From Nocardioides luteus (GTDB lineage Bacteria > Actinomycetota > Actinomycetes > Propionibacteriales > Nocardioidaceae): DNA of 64,000 nucleotides. Made by a program: the position numbers and the translations under genes. The DNA lies in contig NZ_BMRK01000007.1 of the NCBI RefSeq assembly GCF_014648595.1, positions 1 through 64,000 on the forward strand, given 5' to 3'. Below the pieces are notes generated by a model. It did not search any database, was not told the origin of the DNA, and saw nothing but the letters and a program-made list of their open reading frames with translations. This document shows positions 42,201 through 49,900 of this stretch, piece after piece (within the stretch, counting starts at the first letter, position 1; each line of letters opens with the position of its first letter).

Positions 42201-42964
42201 CCCTGCAGCACCGGGATGTCCAGCGCCGCCATCCGCTCGACGTCCCAGGCCTCGTCCTCGCCTCCGGCGGAGGCCGACGCCGGCACCGAGCCACCGGCGG
42301 CGAGCACGGTGACGACGAGGGCGTCGAGGGTGCCGAGCGCCTCGTAGAGGTCGTCGGGTGCGGAGCGGAGGGAGCCCGCGAAGACGGGTACGCCGGTGGC
42401 CTCTCCGGTCGCGTCGATGGCATCGGCCAGCGCGTGCGCGAAGGCGGTGTTGCCGCTGGTCTCGTGGGCCCGGTAGTAGAGGATCCCGATCCTCGGCCGG
42501 GTCTCGACAGGCTCGACCTCCGGGGTGCGGTCCGCGAATCCCCACGCAGGTACGGAAGCCGGTGGCTCGAACCCGAACCCGGTCAGCAGGACGGTGTCGG
42601 AGAGGAACGCATGCAGCTGCGCGAGGTTGGCCGGCCCGCCCTCGGCGAGGTAACGGTGGGCCTCGGCCGCGACCCCCATCGGGACGGTGGAGTGCTCCAT
42701 CAGCTCCGCGCTCGGCTGCTGCTCACCGCCGAGGACGACCACCGGGGTTCCGCGCTCCGCGACCGCGGCGAGGCCGTCCCACAGGTCGTGAGGCGAGCCG
42801 AGCAGCCGGAAGACGACCAGGTCGGCGTCGGCGACGACGGCCTCGAGATCGGTCGCCCGGGACGGGTTCGCCCAGGCGTAGTCGGCGCCGCTGGCACGAG
42901 CCGAGAGAAGGTCGGTGTCCGAGGTGGACAGAAGCGCGATGCGTACGCGGGCAGGGTCGGCCAT
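39296..42964 (-). CDS. cobN: Cobaltochelatase large subunit CobN
   Basis: This 1222-residue subunit binds the corrin and cobalt and, with the ATPase encoded at 19943, inserts cobalt. Conserved segments include [90 protein letters not shown] and [16 protein letters not shown]. Three short in-frame repeat copies occur at about residues 147-155, 399-407 and 734-742, each in a non-conserved stretch. ATG 42964 follows AGGAGGAA. It is the first gene of the riboswitch-6 operon and overlaps cobF by 4 bp. Confidence 0.96.
   Translation of the reverse strand: [1222 protein letters not shown]
40740..40763. repeat. Dispersed repeat copy in cobN (c)
   Basis: CCGGTGGTCGAGCCTGTCGAG plus ACC is translated as MVSTGSTTG within CobN. 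Confidence 0.88.
41745..41768. repeat. Dispersed repeat copy in cobN (b)
   Basis: A copy identical over 24 bp to the one at 40740-40763, translated as VVSTGSTTG. Confidence 0.88.
42500..42523. repeat. Dispersed repeat copy in cobN (a)
   Basis: GGTCTCGACAGGCTCGACC followed by TCCGG, in the opposite orientation to the other two, giving EVEPVETR in the CobN frame. Confidence 0.88.
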
Positions 42965-43009
42965 GCCGGGTTCCTCCTAGGGGTTCTCGCCCCATCGATC
43001 GGTCGGATC

Positions 43010-43110
43010 GCCCGCGGCCAGTGTCTGGCTGTGCCCGCGCGGGTGCGCGAACATCACAGTGGCGGAACCGCCCCGGAGTCTCACCGGGTTCCTGCACCGC
43101 GAACGTGCTC
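43010..43110 (-). promoter_or_regulatory. Cobalamin riboswitch 6, upstream of cobN
   Basis: Read on the minus strand: GCAGGAACCCGGTGAGACTC, CGGGGCGGTTCCGCCACTGT and CACAGCCAGACACTGGCC, typical of the compact adenosylcobalamin riboswitch. A GGGG/CCCC hairpin (42979-42992) and AGGAGGAA follow before the cobN ATG. A TAGGCT -10 overlaps the stop of the acetyltransferase gene (43118-43113). Confidence 0.88.
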
Positions 43111-43115
43111 GAAGC

Positions 43116-43676
43116 CTACCCCGCTCGCCGACCGAGCCAGGTCTCGCGGGTGATCTCGTACTCCACCTCACCCTCCGCGTGCCCGGCGAGCGGCTCCTCG
43201 AACTCCTCCTGGAACGCCCGCACGAAGCTCATCCCGACCGACGTCATCGTCGCCCGCGACCCCTCGTTGACCGCCATCGTCTGCGCGATCACCCGGCTGA
43301 GACCGAGGTCTTCGAAGGCGTGCCGGAGCAGCTCCAGCGAACCCTCCTTCGCGAACCCCTTGCGCCAGTGGCGCCGCGGGAGCCGGTAGCCGAGCTCGGC
43401 GGCGTCGTCGTCCGTCGGGTGGGAGGGAGGCTCGAGCATGAAGAGGGCGACCGGCTCCCCGTCCGCGAAGCCGATCCACTTGCCCTGCTCCGGTGTCGCC
43501 TCCGCCTCGCGGATCCACCCGCGCGCCCGCTTCTCCGTCTCCTCCGCGGTCAGCGCGCGGGTGTAGAGATAGCGGACCACCTCCGGGTCGGAGTTGAGGT
43601 CGACCAGGAACGGCAGATGCTCCTCGGTCAGCGGGACCAGATCGAGACGTTCGGTGCGCAGTCGTGCTTGGGGCAT
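43116..43676 (-). CDS. GNAT-family N-acetyltransferase (RimJ/RimL-like)
   Basis: A 186-residue acetyltransferase of the RimJ/RimL group. MPQARLRTERLDLVPLTEEHL is the usual N-terminus, and LGYRLPRRHWRKGFAKEGSL is the acetyl-CoA-binding beta4-alpha3 element with the GKGFA-like turn. The substrate (a ribosomal protein N-terminus, a small amine or an antibiotic) cannot be told. It ends inside the cobN promoter region and starts 48 bp after the FAD oxidoreductase, on the same strand. Confidence 0.82.
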   Translation of the reverse strand: MPQARLRTERLDLVPLTEEHLPFLVDLNSDPEVVRYLYTRALTAEETEKRARGWIREAEATPEQGKWIGFADGEPVALFMLEPPSHPTDDDAAELGYRLPRRHWRKGFAKEGSLELLRHAFEDLGLSRVIAQTMAVNEGSRATMTSVGMSFVRAFQEEFEEPLAGHAEGEVEYEITRETWLGRRAG

Positions 43677-43724
43677 GCTGCGACGTTAGCCAGGACGTAC
43701 GCCGGCTGGCACCTGGTTTCTGCT

Positions 43725-45149
43725 CTAGCCGGTCTCGTCCAAGTGACGCAGCGCCCGGCGGGCGGCGTGATAGCCGCACATGCCGTGGACGCCGGCGCCG
43801 GGCGGGGTGGCGGCGGAGCAGAGGTACATCCCCGCGATGCCGGTGTCGTAGGTGGCCAGCGAGGGTCGGAGGATGAGCTGGCGCAGCGTGTTCTCGCCGT
43901 TGGAGATGTCGCCGCCGACGTAGTTGCGGTTGTAGGCCTCGTAGCCGGCCGGCGAGGTGACGTGGGTGGCCACGATCCGGTCGCGGAAGCCAGGGGCGAA
44001 CCGCTCGATCTGGTCGAGGATCGCATCCGTGGCGTCACCGTCGTAGGCGTGCGGGACCTGGGCGTAGGCCCAGACCGGATTGAGGTCGCCGGCCGAGCGG
44101 GAGGGGTCGGCGACGTACTGCTGACCCAGCAGCACGAACGGCCGCTCCGGCATCCTGCCCGCGGTGATCTCCCGCTCGCTCAGCGCCACCTCGGCGAACG
44201 TCCCGCCCAGATGGACGGTGCCGGCGCGGCCGATCTCCGGGTCGCGCCACGGGATCGGACCGCGTACCGCCAGATCCAGCTTGTACGCCGCGGGCCCGTG
44301 CTTCCAGCGCCGCATCGCCCGCCGCTGGCGGCGGGGGAGGTCCGAGCCGACGATGTCGGCGAAGCCGCCGGGGCTGGTGTCGAACATGGTGATGTCGGAC
44401 TCCGGCAGGTCGGCGCGGCTGCGCACGGTCGTGCCGGTGACGATCGTGCCGCCGAGCTCTTCCAGCAGCCCTGTCATGGCGTCGGTGATCGCCTGGGTGC
44501 CGCCCTCGGCGACGGGCCAGCCGTGGGTGTGGCCGCTGACCGCGAGCATGGTGCCGACCGCGGCGGTGCCCGGCTTCTCCAGGGGCCGGAACGCGTGCGC
44601 CGCGCAGCCGCCGAAGAGCGCTTTCGCCCTCTCCCCGCTGAAAGCGCGGGCGAGCAGGGCGGCGGGCGGCGCGGCCCGCATCCCGAACGAGGCCAGCAGG
44701 AACGGGTGTCGCGGAACCCGGATCATCGGCCCCAAGATGTGGTCGGCGATCGAGTCGAAGTGACGGGCGACCGGGCCGAAGACCTGTCGCCAACGCCGGC
44801 CGTCCTCGCCGAGCCCGTCGGCGGTGGTGTCGAGGGAGCGGTAGAGCAGTGCGGTCGGCTCGTCGTCGAGCGGATGGGCGAGGCCGATCTCGGGATAGAG
44901 CCAGTTCAGGCCGTACTTCTCCAGCTCCAGCGAGCGCAGGAACGGCGAGGAGACCCCGAGCGGGTGGATCGCCGAGCAGACGTCGTGGCGCAGGCCGGGC
45001 AGGGTGAGCTCGGCGGTGCGAGCACCACCGCCGACCGTGTCCGCGGCCTCCAGGACGGTGACCTGCACGCCCTGCTGCGCCAGCGCGATCCCCGCGGCCA
45101 GGCCGTTGGGCCCGCCGCCGACGACGGTGGCGAGATGTGGTCTGGGCAA
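43725..45149 (-). CDS. FAD-dependent oxidoreductase of the phytoene-desaturase type
   Basis: A 474-residue flavoprotein. The dinucleotide-binding motif VVGGGPNGLAAGIALAQQG is at the N-terminus, followed by VLEAADTVGGGART and a C-terminal FAD-binding end, MYLCSAATPPGAGVHGMCGY. This is the COG1233 group, which includes carotenoid desaturases and isomerases, but no carotenoid genes are present, so the substrate is open. It starts at TTG 45149 with GGAGG 6 bases upstream, and follows pcaL by 18 bp, which suggests co-transcription with the aromatic-acid genes. Confidence 0.78.
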   Translation of the reverse strand: MPRPHLATVVGGGPNGLAAGIALAQQGVQVTVLEAADTVGGGARTAELTLPGLRHDVCSAIHPLGVSSPFLRSLELEKYGLNWLYPEIGLAHPLDDEPTALLYRSLDTTADGLGEDGRRWRQVFGPVARHFDSIADHILGPMIRVPRHPFLLASFGMRAAPPAALLARAFSGERAKALFGGCAAHAFRPLEKPGTAAVGTMLAVSGHTHGWPVAEGGTQAITDAMTGLLEELGGTIVTGTTVRSRADLPESDITMFDTSPGGFADIVGSDLPRRQRRAMRRWKHGPAAYKLDLAVRGPIPWRDPEIGRAGTVHLGGTFAEVALSEREITAGRMPERPFVLLGQQYVADPSRSAGDLNPVWAYAQVPHAYDGDATDAILDQIERFAPGFRDRIVATHVTSPAGYEAYNRNYVGGDISNGENTLRQLILRPSLATYDTGIAGMYLCSAATPPGAGVHGMCGYHAARRALRHLDETG

Positions 45150-45167
45150 GGTCGGCCTCCGAAAGGG

Positions 45168-46319
45168 CTATTCGTTCAGGACACGATTCGCGACCGCGAA
45201 CGCGGTGTTGGCAGCCGGTACCCCAACATAGATCGAAGCTTGCAGCAGCACCTCGATGATCTCCTCGCGGGTCAGCCCGTTGGTGAGGGCGGCACGCAGG
45301 TGGAACTCGAGCTCGTCGAAGTGGCGCCCCGCGACCAGGGCGGTGAGCACGCCGATCGAGCGGTCGCGGCGGGCCAGGCCGGGCCGGGTCCAGATCGAGC
45401 CCCAGGCGTAGCGAGTGATCAGGTCCTGGAAGTCGCGGTTGACGTCGGTGATCGCGGCGGTGGCCCGGTCGACGTGGGCGTCGCCGAGCACCTCGCGGCG
45501 GACGTTCATCCCCGCTGCGTACGCCGGGTCGGCCGCGGTCACGTGCGCGGTGATGAGGGTGGCGACCGCGTGCGGTGCCTCGGCGGGCGCGAGATGGCCG
45601 ACGGCGTCGAGCGCGACGAGGCGGCCGTCGCGTACGCCCGAGGCGATCTCGGCCAGCAGCGAGGGCGGGGTGGGGCCGTCGTCGACGCCGGCGATCGCCA
45701 GGACCGGCGCCGCGATCTCGGCGAGCCTGCCGCGTACGTCGTGGGCCGCCAGCGCGTCGCAGACCAGCGCGTAGCTCTCCGCGTCGGCGTCGCGCAGCGA
45801 GTGGAGCAGGGTGCCGCCTCGGGCCGGCTCGCGCTCGAGGAAGCCGGGGGAGAACCAGCGCTGGCTGGAGCCGGCGATCTGGGAGGCGGTGCCGGCGCTG
45901 CGTACGGTCGTGGCACGGTCGTTCCAGCCCTCCGGCTCGCCGATCTTGGCGCCGGTGTTGGTGAGCACCGCAGCGCTCACCCGGCTGGGCGCGTCGAGGA
46001 GGAGCTGGAGGCCGACGGCGCCGCCGACCGAGTCGCCGGCATAGGCGAAGGTGCCGTGCCGCTCACCGCGGTCGGTGAGGATCCGGTCGACGCAGGCCAG
46101 CACGCCCGCGGCCAGGTCGGCGATCGTGAACGCGTCGGTCGTGGGCGTGCCGTGCCCGTGCCCGGGCAGCTCCCAGCCGACCACGTGGAAACTGTCCGCG
46201 AGCAGCTCCGCGGTCGCGCTCCACAGCGCGGTCACCGAGGTGCCGAGGGACGGGCCGACCACCAGGATCGGCTTGCTCGAGTCCCCGGCCAGCTCGACAG
46301 GGGTGATCCTCGGCGTCAT
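45168..46319 (-). CDS. pcaL: 3-oxoadipate enol-lactonase / 4-carboxymuconolactone decarboxylase fusion
   Basis: A 383-residue bifunctional enzyme of the protocatechuate branch. Residues 1-250 are the PcaD alpha/beta hydrolase (nucleophile serine in YAGDSVGGAVG, histidine in VGHLAPAEAP). Residues about 262-383 are the PcaC decarboxylase (GMNVRREVLGDAHVDRA, FQDLITRYAWGSIWTRPGL, ALTNGLTREEIIEVLLQ). Such PcaD-PcaC fusions are common in actinobacteria. The reactions convert 4-carboxymuconolactone to 3-oxoadipate. It starts at ATG 46319; 136 bp with two palindromic elements separate it from pcaB. Confidence 0.93.
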   Translation of the reverse strand: MTPRITPVELAGDSSKPILVVGPSLGTSVTALWSATAELLADSFHVVGWELPGHGHGTPTTDAFTIADLAAGVLACVDRILTDRGERHGTFAYAGDSVGGAVGLQLLLDAPSRVSAAVLTNTGAKIGEPEGWNDRATTVRSAGTASQIAGSSQRWFSPGFLEREPARGGTLLHSLRDADAESYALVCDALAAHDVRGRLAEIAAPVLAIAGVDDGPTPPSLLAEIASGVRDGRLVALDAVGHLAPAEAPHAVATLITAHVTAADPAYAAGMNVRREVLGDAHVDRATAAITDVNRDFQDLITRYAWGSIWTRPGLARRDRSIGVLTALVAGRHFDELEFHLRAALTNGLTREEIIEVLLQASIYVGVPAANTAFAVANRVLNE

Positions 46320-46361
46320 GACAGGTCCTTCCAGATGTTGGTGGTCGAAGTTGGGGGTGTG

Positions 46362-46385
46362 GGATACCCGGTCGACCGGGTATCC
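46362..46385. repeat. Palindrome copy B (perfect)
   Basis: GGATACCCGGTCGACCGGGTATCC is a perfect 24-bp palindrome. The surrounding GGTGTG and CTGG bases are shared with copy A at 38461-38484. Confidence 0.92.
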
Positions 46386-46387
46386 CT

Positions 46388-46439
46388 GGACTTGACGGGC
46401 ACTGAAACACCCGTCAAGTCCACAAAGTGCCCGTCAAGT
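46388..46439. repeat. Three copies of a CTTGACGGG motif, nested inverted repeats
   Basis: GGACTTGACGGG (46388-46399) pairs perfectly with CCCGTCAAGTCC (46410-46421). A third copy, AGTGCCCGTCAAGT (46426-46439), mirrors ACTTGACGGGCACT (46390-46403). Two alternative hairpins can form, between pcaB and pcaL. Confidence 0.85.
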
Positions 46440-46455
46440 ACCGCCGATACGTCCA

Positions 46456-47724
46456 TCAGTCGAGACGCTTCCGCGTCTCGCGCGCCCGGGCGATGGCGGT
46501 GTCGATGAGTGCGTCAGCGGCGCCGAGGTAGCCGTCGAGGCCGGAGACGGCGTCAGTGAGTACGCCACCCCCGAGCCCGCTCACGAACTCGGCCAGTGAC
46601 CTCTGCTCAGCGAGCAGGCCGGCCCCCGCGGCCTCGGCAGTGGCCCGCATCCGGGCTCCATCGACCCGCAGCCCGGCGAGCAGCTCGGTGACCTGCGAGG
46701 CGGCGACGACGCTGCGGCGGGCGAGGATCTGCAGGGTCTCCCACTCGACGTGCCAGGCGCCGTCGGGGCGCTCGTCGACGTAGCTCGCGGCGGCGGTGTG
46801 CAGGGTCGCGGCGAGCAGGGGAGCGGCGAGGGCGTGGCGCCGGATGAGCACCGAGAGCACCGGGTTGGATTTGTGCGGCATCGTCGAGGAGCCGCCCCGA
46901 CCCTCACCGGCCGGCTCGGCGAGCTCGCCGATCTCCGGACGGGTGAGCGCGGCGACGTCGGAGGCGAGAGACCCCCAGCCGTCGGCGGCCCCGACGAGCG
47001 CGTCGGCCGCGGCCACGAGCGGAGACCGGCTCGTGTGCCAGGGACTACGGGAAGCCAGCCCGAGGGCGGTCGCAACCGCCGAGGCCGCAGCCTGCGCGAC
47101 CGCGACCGGATCGTTGAGACCCCGCAACCGCGCCAGCTCCACGATCGCGGCCAGCGTCCCCGCAGCGCCACCGACCTGGGCCGGCAGAGCAGCCCGCGCG
47201 CGGCGCAGCGCCTCGGCGGCATCGACGACCCCGGAGAGCCAGGTCGCGGCCTTGAGCCCGAAGGTGATCGGCACCGCGTGCTGGGTCAGCGTGCGGCCCG
47301 GCATGACGGTGGAACGGTGCTCGCGCGCGAGCCCCACCAAGGAGGAAGCCTGCGCCCCGAGCTCGTCCTCGACCCGGTCGAGCACGTCGGCCAGACAGAG
47401 GACGAGCGCGGTGTCGACCACGTCCTGGCTGGTCAGCCCCTTGTGCAGCCAGCGGGCGGCGTCGGGCCGGTCGTTGAGCCGGTCACGCAGCAGCTTCACG
47501 AGGACGATGACCGGGTTGCCCCCGCCCTCCGCACCCGAGGCCAGCGCAGCGACGTCGGCCTCGGAGACGAGGCCGCCCAGCTGCGTACCCGCCTCTGAGG
47601 GGGCGATCCCGGAAGAGACCAGCGCGGCCAGCCACGCCTCCTCGACCCGCACCATCGCGGAGAGGAAAGCCGACTCGGAGAAGAGGTCCCCAGCACGCTC
47701 CGCGCCAGGCCACAGCAGCGACAT
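46456..47724 (-). CDS. pcaB: 3-carboxy-cis,cis-muconate cycloisomerase
   Basis: A 422-residue fumarase/aspartase-superfamily enzyme that lactonises 3-carboxy-cis,cis-muconate. The superfamily signature GSSTMPHKSNPVLS is intact (about residues 273-286), with GLTSQDVVDTALVL and GRTLTQHAVPITFG in the other two conserved blocks. Alanine-rich helical body, normal length. ATG 47724 lies 8 bp after the pcaG stop, so it is in one operon with pcaH and pcaG. Confidence 0.94.
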   Translation of the reverse strand: MSLLWPGAERAGDLFSESAFLSAMVRVEEAWLAALVSSGIAPSEAGTQLGGLVSEADVAALASGAEGGGNPVIVLVKLLRDRLNDRPDAARWLHKGLTSQDVVDTALVLCLADVLDRVEDELGAQASSLVGLAREHRSTVMPGRTLTQHAVPITFGLKAATWLSGVVDAAEALRRARAALPAQVGGAAGTLAAIVELARLRGLNDPVAVAQAAASAVATALGLASRSPWHTSRSPLVAAADALVGAADGWGSLASDVAALTRPEIGELAEPAGEGRGGSSTMPHKSNPVLSVLIRRHALAAPLLAATLHTAAASYVDERPDGAWHVEWETLQILARRSVVAASQVTELLAGLRVDGARMRATAEAAGAGLLAEQRSLAEFVSGLGGGVLTDAVSGLDGYLGAADALIDTAIARARETRKRLD

Positions 47725-47732
47725 CGCTCTCC

Positions 47733-48281
47733 TCAGCTGTAGGTGAGAAAGGTGGTCTCGCGGTCGCCTTGGAGATGGATGTCGAATCGCAGCCCGGTCG
47801 CGTCCGCAGTGGCCACCAGCGTCGCACGTTCGTCATCCGACAGCGACACCAGCAGGGGGTCGCCGGCGTTGGCGGCGTGTTCGGGCAGGTAGATCCGGGT
47901 GTGCAGCTTGTCGAGCAGGCCACGGGCGAAGAAGGTGAGCGCGAAGAACGGCGCCTGCCCCTCGGACGCAGACCCGGGAAGCACCGTCGAGAACGAGTAG
48001 TGCCCGTTCAGGTCGGTGGCCGCACGGCCCCAGCCGGTGAAGGTCCAGCCGTCGCGGTGCAGCGACCCTTCGGTCTGCGGGACGTTGCCGTCGGCGTCGG
48101 CCTGCCAGATCTCCAGCAACGCGTCGGGGATCTGGTTTCCGGCGCCGTCGTAGACCCAGCCGTGCAAGCGGATCGCGTCCGCGCGCCCGGGCGGCACGAG
48201 GTCGGCGTCGCCCTCGTAGGGCAGCGCATAGCCGAAGAACGGCCCGATCGTCTGACCGGGCGTGGGCAGCGGGGTGGTCAC
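47733..48281 (-). CDS. pcaG: Protocatechuate 3,4-dioxygenase, alpha subunit
   Basis: A 182-residue intradiol-dioxygenase alpha chain: TPGQTIGPFFGYALPYEG, ALLEIWQADADGNVP, FTGWGRAATDLNGHYSFSTV and RIYLPEHAANAGDPLL. It lacks the full set of iron ligands found in the beta chain, as expected for PcaG. GTG 48281 overlaps the pcaH stop (GTGA), so the subunits are translated together. Confidence 0.94.
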   Translation of the reverse strand: MTTPLPTPGQTIGPFFGYALPYEGDADLVPPGRADAIRLHGWVYDGAGNQIPDALLEIWQADADGNVPQTEGSLHRDGWTFTGWGRAATDLNGHYSFSTVLPGSASEGQAPFFALTFFARGLLDKLHTRIYLPEHAANAGDPLLVSLSDDERATLVATADATGLRFDIHLQGDRETTFLTYS

Positions 48282-49066
48282 AGGTCGCCCTCCTCGGGCT
48301 CGGTCCAGGTGCGGCTCGGGCCGGTCAGGACGATGTCCCAGCGGTAGCCCATCGAGTACTCGGGGACGGACAGGTCGTGGTCGTACGTCGCGACCAGCGC
48401 GTCCCGGTCCTTCTGCGACGTGATCGACTGGTAGATCGGGTCGAGCGCGAAGAGCGGGTCGCTGGGAAAGTACATCTGCGTGATCAGCCGCTGCGTGAAG
48501 GCGCGGCCGAAGAGCGAGAAGTGGATGTGCGCGGGGCGCCAGGCGTTGAGGTGGTTGCCCCACGGGTACGGTCCGGGCTTGATCGTCTGGAACCGGTAGC
48601 GCCCCTCGGAGTCGGTGATGCAGCGGCCGACGCCGGTGAAGTTGGGGTCGAGCGGTGCCGGGTGCTGCTCGTGCTTGTGGATGTAGCGGCCGGCGGAGTT
48701 GGCCTGCCAGACCTCGACGAGCTGGTTGCGCACCGGCCGGCCCTCGCCGTCGGTCACCCGCCCGCTGACCGTGATCCGCTCGCCGATCGGCTCGCCGCTG
48801 CCGGCGATCGTCAGGTCGGCCTCGAGCGGGTCGACGTCGGAGTGGCCGAAGCACGGCGCCCACAGCTCGATCGTCTCCGGATCGGCGTGGCGCGGGTCCT
48901 TGGTGGGGTGGCGCAGGACGCTGGAGCGGTAGGGCGGGTAGTCCAGCAGAGGCTGAGGTACGTCCCCGCCCTCCGCGGCCGCCTTCGCGCTGCGCGTCTC
49001 GAGGTCGGCGATCTCGGCCGAGAGGTCGGCCTGGGTCTCGACTGGTTTCGGAGTGGGCGCTGTCAC
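48278..49066 (-). CDS. pcaH: Protocatechuate 3,4-dioxygenase, beta subunit
   Basis: A 262-residue iron-bearing subunit that opens protocatechuate between its hydroxyls. NQLVEVWQANSAGRYIHKHE, GRCITDSEGRYRFQTIKPGP, YPWGNHLNAWRPAHIHFSLF and LITQMYFPSDPLF contain the two Tyr and two His ligands. The start is uncertain: GTG 49066 gives the usual N-terminus, but an in-frame ATG at 49093 (nine residues longer) is also possible. It diverges from the IclR regulator over a 70-bp gap. Confidence 0.92.
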   Translation of the reverse strand: MTAPTPKPVETQADLSAEIADLETRSAKAAAEGGDVPQPLLDYPPYRSSVLRHPTKDPRHADPETIELWAPCFGHSDVDPLEADLTIAGSGEPIGERITVSGRVTDGEGRPVRNQLVEVWQANSAGRYIHKHEQHPAPLDPNFTGVGRCITDSEGRYRFQTIKPGPYPWGNHLNAWRPAHIHFSLFGRAFTQRLITQMYFPSDPLFALDPIYQSITSQKDRDALVATYDHDLSVPEYSMGYRWDIVLTGPSRTWTEPEEGDL

Positions 49067-49136
49067 GTCCCGAACGCTAGGTGTCGAGGGCATACGATGA
49101 AAGCGCGAACTTCCACTGAGCGAAAGGGGTTGCGGA

Positions 49137-49883
49137 ATGGCAGGAGGCAGCGGCGGCCGTACGGTCACCTCCCGGGTCCTCGGGCTCATCGGCGCCTTCG
49201 AGGCCTCCCACCGCCGACTGACGCTCAGCCAGCTGGCCGCTCGCGCGGACCTCTCGCTCCCGACCGCCCATCGTCTGGTCGGTGAGCTCGTCGAGTGGGG
49301 CGCGCTGGTGCGCGAGGAGGACGGGACGTACGTCATCGGCCGCCGTCTCTGGGACGTCGGCCTGCTCGCGCCCGTCGCCACCGACCTGCGCTCGGTCGCC
49401 TCCCCGTTCCTCCACGACCTCTACGGCGCGACGCTGGAGACGGTCCACCTGGCGGTCCGCGAGGACGACCACGTCCTCTACCTCGAGACCCTGCGCGGCA
49501 CCCGCAACGTACCGATTGTCTCCTCGGTCGGCTCCCGCCTCCCCATGTACTCCACCGGCGTCGGCAAGGTCCTTCTCGCGCATGCGCCCGAGGCCGTACG
49601 CAGCCAGGTGCTCTCCGCGCCCCTCAAACCCTTCACCCGCCACACCATCACCCGCCCGGGCCTGCTCCACCGCCAGCTCGATCGTGTGCTCACCGACGGC
49701 TACGCGACCACCGTCGAGGAGATGACCCTCGGCGCCTGCTCCGTCGCCGTCCCCATCGCCACGTCGGACGGGACCGTCGTCGGCTCCCTCGGCATCGTCG
49801 TCTCCGACCTCCGCCGCCACCGCCTCCGCCTCGTCTCCGCCCTCAAGGTCGCCGCCCAAGGCGTCTCCCGCGCCCTCTCCTGA
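49137..49883 (+). CDS. IclR-family regulator of the pca genes
   Basis: A 248-residue regulator with an N-terminal winged helix (VTSRVLGLIGAFEASHRRLT, LSQLAARADLSLPTAHRLV) and the C-terminal IclR effector domain (VSSVGSRLPMYSTGVGKVLL, EEMTLGACSVAVPI). Its position, divergent from pcaH by 70 bp, makes it the likely PcaR/PcaU-type controller, with protocatechuate or 3-oxoadipate as probable effector (inference). A TACGAT -10-like hexamer is at 49093-49098. A repeat cluster follows its stop. Confidence 0.86.
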   Translation: MAGGSGGRTVTSRVLGLIGAFEASHRRLTLSQLAARADLSLPTAHRLVGELVEWGALVREEDGTYVIGRRLWDVGLLAPVATDLRSVASPFLHDLYGATLETVHLAVREDDHVLYLETLRGTRNVPIVSSVGSRLPMYSTGVGKVLLAHAPEAVRSQVLSAPLKPFTRHTITRPGLLHRQLDRVLTDGYATTVEEMTLGACSVAVPIATSDGTVVGSLGIVVSDLRRHRLRLVSALKVAAQGVSRALS

Positions 49884-49900
49884 CCCCGTACCCCCCCCGG

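Noticed and set aside
39398-43153. Plus-strand frame of 1251 codons opposite cobN
   Set aside because: A mirror of cobN codon bias in high-GC DNA; composition is arginine/glycine-rich and no motif is present.
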